A model generated the notes under the pieces. That model did not search any database, was not told the DNA's origin, and was given only the letters and a program-made list of their open reading frames with translations. From positions 1 through 6,823 of the forward strand of contig JAGBRZ010000084.1 of assembly GCA_017632155.1 (NCBI GenBank): a DNA stretch of 6,823 nucleotides, in the 5' to 3' direction. The stretch is from Clostridia bacterium. Lineage in GTDB: Bacteria > Bacillota_A > Clostridia > Oscillospirales > CAG-272. Shown here one piece after another: positions 1-4,844 of the stretch; the stretch's first letter is position 1; every line of letters starts with the position of its first letter. Position numbers and translations under genes: made by a program.

Positions 1-114
1 TATCCCATCATTTATTGAGTAAGGTCACTTGTAGACTACAAGTTTGATAGGTCGGAGGTGTAAGCACAGTAATGTGTTCAGCTGACCGATACTAATAGAC
101 CGAGGGCTTGAACC
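1..114 (+). rRNA. 23S ribosomal RNA, 3' end (partial)
   Basis: This is the last part of the large-subunit rRNA; the gene begins before the window. The stretch from about 28 to 114 carries the highly conserved 3'-terminal signature: a hairpin around TTGTAGACTACAAG, then TGATAGGTCGGAGGTGTAAGC, GCTGACCGATACTAATAGA and the closing CGAGGGCTTGAACC. The last bases (CTTGAACC, 107-114) are the strand that in mature 23S rRNA pairs with the 5' end of the molecule, so the mature 3' end should lie at about 112-116; the exact base cannot be fixed from sequence alone. The sequence type fits Firmicutes. No 5S gene follows before the terminator at 201. Confidence 0.96.
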
Positions 115-200
115 TCACGGTTCAAACACATATTCAATTTCTTGAGTTTCTCTAACACTCTATACTTTATTCGGTTTTCAAAGAATAGGTCAAATATATG
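115..200 (+). other. rRNA operon trailer without a 5S gene
   Basis: This spacer lies between the 23S end and the operon terminator. It contains no 5S rRNA (none of the conserved 5S core is visible) and no tRNA. It begins with GGTTCAA (119-125), a perfect 7-bp complement of TTGAACC at 108-114, able to form a small hairpin at the 23S end. The segment around 166-188 (TTTATTCGGTTTTCAAAGAA) resembles the TTCGGTTTTCAAAGA-type element often seen flanking rRNA genes in Firmicutes, probably part of an rRNA processing stem or antitermination region. That assignment is from memory of the family, not proven here. Confidence 0.6.
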
Positions 201-230
201 AAGGAACGGATTTACCGTTCCTTTTTCTAT
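201..230 (+). terminator. Intrinsic terminator of the rRNA operon
   Basis: A perfect 9-bp stem, AAGGAACGG (201-209) and CCGTTCCTT (215-223), closes a 5-base loop and runs straight into a T-rich tail (TTTTTCTATTTT, counting the last stem bases). It lies about 90 bases after the 23S end on the same strand, with no other gene between them, so it most likely ends the rRNA transcript. Confidence 0.88.
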
Positions 231-244
231 TTTAACAGAAATAC

Positions 245-273
245 TTTATTTTTTCTAAAAAATATGATATAAT
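245..273 (+). promoter_or_regulatory. Extended -10 promoter for the sigma-factor gene
   Basis: TGATATAAT (265-273) is a perfect extended -10 element (TGn followed by TATAAT). The best-spaced -35 candidate, TTTATT at 245-250 with a 17-bp spacer, is weak, as is usual for extended -10 promoters. It lies after the rRNA terminator and about 70 bases before the start codon of the sigma-factor gene, so that gene appears to be transcribed separately from the rRNA operon. Confidence 0.6.
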
Positions 274-342
274 TTCCTTAGAATCGCCAACCTTTTGAAA
301 ATAACCCTCACTATATAGTCAAACGGTACCGGAGAAAACAAA

Positions 343-1965
343 ATGAAGAAAGAACAAGCGGATAAGATCATAACGGAATACCTGCAAAAGATCTACGGTT
401 TTGCGATGAAGAAGGCTTATTCTTATGATGAAGCAGAGGATATTTGCTCGGAGATCGTTCTTGAGGTGTATCAATCTTTATTGCGTTCTGACGAGATCGT
501 AAATCTCGAGGGATATATCTGGAGAATCAGCGAGCATACATATTCAAAATTTGTATCGTCAAAGAAGAAGCATGAAGGTATATCGATCGACGGACTTGAA
601 ATTCCTTACTTCGAAGAAGAGTATTGCGAGGACACAGAAGCGGAGACCAAGCGCCTGCGCCGCGAGATCGCATTTCTTACCGAAGTCAGAAGAAAGATCG
701 TTTATATGTTTTATTACTTAAAACGGTCGATCGCTTCTATCGCATCGGAGCTGAATATTCCCGAAGGCACCGTAAAATGGCATCTTAACCGCGCACGAAA
801 AGAGCTTAAGGAGGGCTTTTCTATGGAAAGAAAAATTGGTAAACTTGGTTTGAACCCGTTTGAAGCTGTTGATATCGGACACGATGGAACTCCCGGAAGC
901 AAGGGCGGTCCCGAATATTATCTCGAAGATAAGATAAACCTCAATATCGTTTACAGCGTGTATTATACTCCCAGAACAAAAGAAGAGATTGCGGAAGAAC
1001 TTGGTATGACGCTCGTTTATATCGAGGACAGAATCAATCTTCTCGAGGATAACGGTTTTATTATTAGGACAAAGGGAGATAAATACACGACTTTCGTTCG
1101 TTTCTCACCTGAAACATATTCGCTTGAACTTAATGAAAATACTACTAAAATTCAACTTCGCATAGCAGAAGATATTGCGAGAGAGTACGTCCCGATAGTT
1201 CGCGAAGCAATCAAGGACGTCAAAGATGTTTATATCCCGAGCGGAAACCGAGAGCTCTTCGAAGCTGCTGTGATTTTTTATGCAGTTGCCAATAAGTGCA
1301 GAATCTCTTTGAAAAAGGATATATCAAAGTATTTGATAAAGACGACTGATGGAGGATGTTATAAAGCTTTTGTAGATCAGAAAATGAAACCTTCCGATCC
1401 TGATTATCATCCGACTTTAGATCATCTGCCTTCATACGGTTCTGTCGGAAGTATGTCACGAGGCTCGGATAAGTATCCTATGGTAGCTTCCTGGTCTACA
1501 GACACGCGATACTGCTCCCGTGGCGGCGGCTGGATGAATAATTTGGTATCTGATTATGAATATCTCTACGAACATGTTTGCGGCTATATTTCCGATAACT
1601 CGGCAAATGCCGAAAAATATGAGCGATTGAAGGAGAGAAACTTTATAACCGCCGATGGCAAACCTGCGATTATGATCGTTAAAGATGAATATTCAAAATT
1701 CTTCAAGTCGCTTCCCAAGCTCGGCGATGAGATAAAGAGCAAATTCGCTGATGCTGCTCTTGAAAGAGCGATGATCGAGGCAAAAGACTACCCGCCGCAG
1801 ATTCAGGATCTGATCGTTTATTATGGAGTAAACTGCTTTATCGGCAACATGACAGCTTTGATGGTAATGGACATCCTTTACTCAAACGGCACCTTCAAAC
1901 CCTTGACTGAAGAAGAGAAGATCACTTCACAGCTGATTATGTTCAGCGATATTCTTCCCGAATAA
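343..1965 (+). CDS. ECF-type sigma-70 family factor with long C-terminal extension
   Basis: The N-terminal third is an ECF-like sigma factor, which would direct RNA polymerase core enzyme to particular promoters. Region 2 spans about residues 5-76 (EAEDICSE matches the usual DAEDLxQE core-binding/-10 helix; the segment around GYIWRISE matches the WLxRIA helix). Region 4 spans about 108-158, with the helix-turn-helix IASIASELNIPEGTVKWHLN and the closing RARKELKE. ECF factors normally stop near residue 160-190, but this one continues to 540. Residues about 202-252 look like a second, winged-helix-type DNA-binding domain (TPRTKEEIAEELGMTLVYIE, then a recognition/wing segment ending in GDKYTTF). 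Residues 260-540 match no domain I recognise; they are mostly helical-looking, with a Gly/Ser/aromatic-rich central stretch (about 364-400), and show no membrane segment or signal peptide. The start is supported by GGAG at 331-334, 8 bases upstream. No anti-sigma factor is adjacent. The sigma identity is firm; target promoters and the role of the C-terminal part are unknown. Confidence 0.9.
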   Translation: MKKEQADKIITEYLQKIYGFAMKKAYSYDEAEDICSEIVLEVYQSLLRSDEIVNLEGYIWRISEHTYSKFVSSKKKHEGISIDGLEIPYFEEEYCEDTEAETKRLRREIAFLTEVRRKIVYMFYYLKRSIASIASELNIPEGTVKWHLNRARKELKEGFSMERKIGKLGLNPFEAVDIGHDGTPGSKGGPEYYLEDKINLNIVYSVYYTPRTKEEIAEELGMTLVYIEDRINLLEDNGFIIRTKGDKYTTFVRFSPETYSLELNENTTKIQLRIAEDIAREYVPIVREAIKDVKDVYIPSGNRELFEAAVIFYAVANKCRISLKKDISKYLIKTTDGGCYKAFVDQKMKPSDPDYHPTLDHLPSYGSVGSMSRGSDKYPMVASWSTDTRYCSRGGGWMNNLVSDYEYLYEHVCGYISDNSANAEKYERLKERNFITADGKPAIMIVKDEYSKFFKSLPKLGDEIKSKFADAALERAMIEAKDYPPQIQDLIVYYGVNCFIGNMTALMVMDILYSNGTFKPLTEEEKITSQLIMFSDILPE

Positions 1966-1972
1966 TATGCAA

Positions 1973-2015
1973 AAATCATCCGCAGAGTGCTTGAACTCTG
2001 CGGATGATTTATTTT
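1973..2015. terminator. Bidirectional intrinsic terminator between convergent genes
   Basis: A perfect 16-bp inverted repeat, AAATCATCCGCAGAGT (1973-1988) and its complement (1995-2010), has a 6-base loop (1989-1994). On the + strand it leads into ATTTATTTTAAT; on the - strand the stem ends in a run of five T. It lies 7 bases after the stop of the sigma-factor gene and 13 bases beyond the stop of the minus-strand membrane-protein gene, so it can terminate both. Confidence 0.93.
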
Positions 2016-2023
2016 AATATGCC

Positions 2024-2509
2024 TCAAAATTTCTTATACCTATATATTATAGCCAATGCGAGGGAACATACTATAACGCCGGATATACCTATTCCTGAAA
2101 TAATATATCTCGAGATATTGGATGAATTATGATAGCTTTCTAAGGTTGCGACGCTTCCACTTTCTGTTTTAGCAGAAATCAGTATTAAAGAAGGAGACTG
2201 ATCTATGAGCTCCAGAGCATCTTTTTCTATTCCTAACTTGATATAGTCACCTTCTTGCCAAGAAGCCAAAAGATCAATATCGATTATTTGCCAGTCAGCT
2301 AATAAAAAGACGGTATCATATTCATTAACCTTTATAGTACACAAAGCTACTTGCCCGTTTTCATCAAAGCACTCGACTTTTTGTGCTAATGTGGCATCAA
2401 GAAAAACTACATCATCATTTCCAATAGGCGCTTTCCAAATAATATAAGGCGCTATTCCAAAAATAAAACTTATAATTAATAAAGCTAAAAGTAATGGTTT
2501 GTATTTCAT
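2024..2509 (-). CDS. Small two-pass membrane protein of unknown function
   Basis: 161 residues. A hydrophobic segment at about residues 5-25 and a second at about 134-156, followed by the basic tail YRYKKF, suggest a protein anchored at both ends with a roughly 105-residue domain (about 27-132) on the outer face. That domain contains two cysteines (47 and 57) that could form a disulfide, and looks beta-rich, with the run EGDYIKLGIEK and later ISAKTES and TLESYHN. I do not recognise the family. The start is supported by AAAGGA at 2518-2523, 8 bases upstream. It begins 54 bases after the stop of the upstream membrane-anchored gene, with no convincing promoter between them, so the two are probably cotranscribed. 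It ends at the bidirectional terminator at 1973-2010. Confidence 0.8.
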   Translation of the reverse strand: MKYKPLLLALLIISFIFGIAPYIIWKAPIGNDDVVFLDATLAQKVECFDENGQVALCTIKVNEYDTVFLLADWQIIDIDLLASWQEGDYIKLGIEKDALELIDQSPSLILISAKTESGSVATLESYHNSSNISRYIISGIGISGVIVCSLALAIIYRYKKF

Positions 2510-2563
2510 TTTTTTGGTCCTTTTTATAGCATATTTGTTACCTGATATTATTGCTTTATGGAT

Positions 2564-3061
2564 TTATTCTGCTGCTACATCAATCTCAAAAGTTTCATTG
2601 ATGTAATTAACGGCTTTGACGAAGCTCTTATAATTTCCCCCTTCGATCCGGTAAACGCAATTTTCATTTTGCACTATATAGTTAGAAGAGAACAAATAGT
2701 TTGTGCTCATCGAATAATTTCGGATAGATTCGCTCTTTTTGCCTGTGAAATTATTGAAATAAGTCAAGGCGTCCTTGGGCTCAGAAAAAACATAGGCATA
2801 AACAGTATACAAATTGCCGTCGTATAAAATAGTCTTAATGTAATATGATTCGGGAATAATTCCACTTAAAACTTTATCCTTTTCGATAGAAAACTCTTCT
2901 TTCGCGTATTGGTCAAGTTTTTGAAATTCTTCAATACTTGCAAACATTCGCCACTGTAAATCTTCGGCAGTAAAGAATCCGATTAAGCAGATAGGGAAAA
3001 TGGATAATATTATAATAATCGCTATACTTTTTATTATTAGTGTGTATTTTGGTGACCGCAT
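2564..3061 (-). CDS. Single-pass membrane-anchored protein of unknown function
   Basis: 165 residues from the ATG at 3061. There is a short basic N-terminus (MRSPKYTLIIK), one hydrophobic segment at about residues 8-31, then a soluble domain of about 130 residues. With positives before the segment, the bulk should face outside the cytoplasm, as an anchored or secreted protein; no convincing lipobox or cleavage site is seen. The soluble part is rich in Tyr, Asn and Ser (for example YIKTILYDGNLYTVYAYVF), with a single Cys at 135, and looks like a mixed alpha/beta fold. I do not recognise the family. A TTG codon at 3064 could extend it by one residue, but AAGGAGG (3070-3076) is spaced 8 bases from the ATG, which decides that start. 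It is the first gene after a strong promoter and is followed by the two-pass membrane protein gene. Confidence 0.82.
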   Translation of the reverse strand: MRSPKYTLIIKSIAIIIILSIFPICLIGFFTAEDLQWRMFASIEEFQKLDQYAKEEFSIEKDKVLSGIIPESYYIKTILYDGNLYTVYAYVFSEPKDALTYFNNFTGKKSESIRNYSMSTNYLFSSNYIVQNENCVYRIEGGNYKSFVKAVNYINETFEIDVAAE

Positions 3062-3069
3062 CAATCCAT

Positions 3070-3076
3070 CCTCCTT
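3070..3076 (-). promoter_or_regulatory. Ribosome binding site AAGGAGG deciding the start
   Basis: A consensus Shine-Dalgarno sequence (AAGGAGG read on the - strand) lies 8 bases before the ATG at 3061 and only 5 before the in-frame TTG at 3064, favouring the ATG. An overlapping ATG at 3069-3067 is out of frame and too close to be used. Confidence 0.85.
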
Positions 3077-3094
3077 ATTTGACTTTACAATTTT

Positions 3095-3123
3095 ATTATA
3101 TCATATAAAAAATATTTTGTCAA
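3095..3123 (-). promoter_or_regulatory. Consensus sigma-A promoter for the two membrane-protein genes
   Basis: On the minus strand, TTGACA (3123-3118) and TATAAT (3100-3095) are separated by exactly 17 bp, and the -10 is preceded by TG in the extended position (TGATATAAT). This is a full consensus housekeeping promoter, close upstream of the ribosome binding site at 3070-3076. It makes the membrane-anchored gene and the following two-pass membrane-protein gene a transcription unit separate from the carboxypeptidase. Confidence 0.85.
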
Positions 3124-3127
3124 CAAG

Positions 3128-3155
3128 GAATCCCCCGCCATTGTGCAGGGGATTC
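3128..3155 (-). terminator. Terminator-like hairpin after the carboxypeptidase gene
   Basis: The arms at 3145-3155 and 3128-3138 enclose a 6-base loop (3139-3144), giving an 11-bp G/C-rich stem that begins 2 bases after the carboxypeptidase stop codon. In the minus-strand RNA every position pairs, one of them as U-G; in a plus-strand RNA the same position would be a C-A mismatch, so the hairpin fits minus-strand transcripts better. The T tract on the minus strand is poor (CTTGTTGAC), so termination may be partial, or the hairpin may mainly protect the mRNA end. Confidence 0.65.
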
Positions 3156-3157
3156 TT

Positions 3158-4657
3158 TCATTTTATGCTATTGATCAGTTCAAGAATATTTTCATACCTT
3201 GCATCGTTATCTTCACATCCCATTACAATAGCAATGTATTCGACACCGTTCTTTGTAAATGTTGCAGAGAGGCATTTGCCTGCCATTTCTGTTCCGCCTG
3301 TTTTGAATCCACTCACACACTCGGTGTAATACCGGCTGTCGGGATGTATAAGTTCATTGGTATTGGTCCATTTTGCAATCTGTCCGGATACGAAAACGAC
3401 TTTTTTGTAGTGTGTTGACGTTATTTCAGCGACGGTCTTGTTTTTCATTGCGTGAGCCGTGATTATTGCCAGATCGTTTACAGTTGAATATTGTCCTTCG
3501 CTGTCCGATCCGTCCGGCGTGGTGAAATTTGAGTTCACTGCGCCGATTTTTTTGACATAATCGTTCATTAACGTACAGAAATACGCCACAGCTTCCTTAT
3601 CACCGAGAGTACTGTCACCACTTGCGTGCCGTCCGACATTTGTTGCAATAGTATATGCCGCATCGTTTCCGGAGCAGAGAAGCATACCTGTCAATAGGTC
3701 GGAAAGTTTAATGCGCTGACCTTTGTAAATATATGCAAGGCTTGAATTTTTCGGTACGAGAGAAAGCTCGGAACCAACGGTTATAACCGTATTCAGCGGG
3801 AGATTTTCAATAGCTACGCAAGCTGTGACCATCTTTGTGAGGCTTGCGGGAGCAATTTTGGCGTCGGCACCGATTGAATACAAACACTCGAGCGTATCGG
3901 CTTTGAATAACCCTGCATATTTGTTCGAAACCGTAATTGAGGACGAATCAAAGCTACCGCAATAAACGCAAAATGATTTTTCATATTTACATTTTGTCTT
4001 TGCGATAACAGTTTGCTTTTTGAGAGCCTTATTGCAAACGGAGCATATCTCTCCTGTGCTGAGTCCGGTTTTCTGACAAGTTGCTGTAACAGCAGAGAGC
4101 TTTTTAACAGTGTGACCGAGCGCGTCCGTAGATTTGCTTTGTTTCTCCCCGCAAGCACACTCGCGCTCTTTTTTGCCTTTACCCTCGCAAGTTGGCTCGC
4201 TTATTGTCTTCCAAGCTGAATAAGAATGGACGTGAGCTGTCGTTTCGGGCTCGGCTGTTGTTTCCTCGGTGGTTGTCTCTTCGACGGTAGTTTCCTCGGT
4301 TGTGGTTTCCTCAACAGTTGTTACTTCGACCGTAGTTTCCTCCACGGTCGTTTCTTCAATTGTTGTTTCGGGAATTACTTCCGTTGCTTCCTCGACTGTT
4401 GTATCAATAACCTCAGTTGTATTTTCAAACGATTCCGTAGTTTGAATAATTTCCGTTATGACTTCCGTGGTGTCGGCAAAAAATGTCGTTACCTCTTCAG
4501 AGGTAACATAATCGGAATCACTTGTGCGATCAGTTGCCTCGATAGTTATATCCTGATTGCCCGAGAGGTGCACATAAAATCCGGCGATTATCAAAGCAAG
4601 CGACATTGATATGCTGAGTATTCCGATAAAAACAAGTGTATTTTTTGATATTTTCAT
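3158..4657 (-). CDS. D-alanyl-D-alanine carboxypeptidase, peptidase S11 (PBP5-like), with Thr/Glu stalk and Cys-rich module
   Basis: This serine D,D-carboxypeptidase trims the terminal D-Ala from peptidoglycan stem pentapeptides outside the membrane. The catalytic domain occupies about residues 240-499 with all three active-site motifs: SLTK (272-275, nucleophile Ser272 and Lys275), SGN (329-331) and KTG (452-454). Ahead of it are an uncleaved-looking hydrophobic anchor (about 8-29), a low-complexity stalk (about 50-141) with tandem EETTV/EETTT pentads at 97-135, and a Cys-rich segment (about 142-235) with Cys at 157, 167, 169, 194, 205, 208, 223, 230 and 233, including CxxC pairs at 205/208 and 230/233. 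Similar HSYSAWK...PTC...GHT modules occur in clostridial surface proteins. It ends with the catalytic domain and lacks the C-terminal beta domain and amphipathic anchor helix of classical PBP5, so the N-terminal segment must hold it at the membrane. The Shine-Dalgarno site is weak (CGGGT, 4662-4666); the ATG fits the position of the hydrophobic segment. The exact gene name (dacA/dacB/dacF-type) cannot be decided. Confidence 0.93.
   Translation of the reverse strand: MKISKNTLVFIGILSISMSLALIIAGFYVHLSGNQDITIEATDRTSDSDYVTSEEVTTFFADTTEVITEIIQTTESFENTTEVIDTTVEEATEVIPETTIEETTVEETTVEVTTVEETTTEETTVEETTTEETTAEPETTAHVHSYSAWKTISEPTCEGKGKKERECACGEKQSKSTDALGHTVKKLSAVTATCQKTGLSTGEICSVCNKALKKQTVIAKTKCKYEKSFCVYCGSFDSSSITVSNKYAGLFKADTLECLYSIGADAKIAPASLTKMVTACVAIENLPLNTVITVGSELSLVPKNSSLAYIYKGQRIKLSDLLTGMLLCSGNDAAYTIATNVGRHASGDSTLGDKEAVAYFCTLMNDYVKKIGAVNSNFTTPDGSDSEGQYSTVNDLAIITAHAMKNKTVAEITSTHYKKVVFVSGQIAKWTNTNELIHPDSRYYTECVSGFKTGGTEMAGKCLSATFTKNGVEYIAIVMGCEDNDARYENILELINSIK
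4253..4369 (-). repeat. 15-bp tandem repeat encoding EETT(V/T) pentads
   Basis: About eight imperfect 15-bp units encode residues 97-135 of the carboxypeptidase as ETTI, EETTV, EETTV, EVTTV, EETTT, EETTV, EETTT, EETTA. The codons vary between units, so the peptide is conserved more than the DNA. Such acidic Thr-rich runs usually form extended, possibly glycosylated stalks through the cell wall. Copy number may vary between strains by slippage or recombination. Confidence 0.88.
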
Positions 4658-4688
4658 AATTACCCGTTTTGATTGGTTGTAGTAATAT

Positions 4689-4717
4689 ATTATACCAAAT
4701 TATCGGAGAAAAGTCAA
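4689..4717 (-). promoter_or_regulatory. Sigma-A promoter for the carboxypeptidase gene
   Basis: On the minus strand, TTGACT (4717-4712) and TATAAT (4694-4689) are spaced by 17 bp, differing from consensus at one base. The predicted transcript start near 4682 leaves a leader of about 25 bases before the ATG at 4657. Confidence 0.82.
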
Positions 4718-4775
4718 CTCGCTTATGCATTATGGTTTTATTTGGCAGAGAGATCTCGAAAAGCAAAATTTTCAC

Positions 4776-4804
4776 TTGACAGAAAGATGATTTTGTAGTA
4801 TAAT
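4776..4804 (+). promoter_or_regulatory. Consensus sigma-A promoter for the miaB operon
   Basis: TTGACA (4776-4781) and TATAAT (4799-4804) are both perfect and separated by 17 bp. A second extended -10 (TGATATAAT, 4809-4817) lies just downstream but has no good -35. The leader to the miaB ATG is short, about 30 bases, AT-rich and without a strong ribosome binding site. Confidence 0.88.
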
Positions 4805-4844
4805 AAAGTGATATAATATTTATATATAATCGAGTAATATTGCT

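Noticed and set aside
2530..2563. TGCTATAAA on the - strand as a promoter for the two-pass membrane protein
   Set aside because: It has no -35 partner and would put the transcript start inside the ribosome binding site; cotranscription with the upstream gene is simpler.
2558..2827. 89-codon open frame on the + strand opposite the membrane-anchored gene
   Set aside because: The minus-strand gene has a consensus promoter, ribosome binding site and membrane segment; the + frame has none of these.
3062..3064. TTG as start of the 165-residue membrane-anchored protein
   Set aside because: It is only 5 bases from AAGGAGG, whereas the next codon, ATG at 3061, is at the preferred 8 bases.
4245..4420. 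Repetitive DNA as a CRISPR array
   Set aside because: The units are 15 bp, contiguous, imperfect and in frame within a coding region; there are no spacers.
4226..4609. Open frame on the + strand rich in Cys, Gly and Phe
   Set aside because: It is the antisense of the Thr/Glu repeat of the carboxypeptidase; the periodic composition is explained by the repeat, and no ribosome binding site or promoter fits.
4750..4757. Palindrome GAGATCTC between the divergent promoters as a possible operator
   Set aside because: Only 8 bp, overlapping neither promoter, with no second copy nearby; chance is a sufficient explanation.
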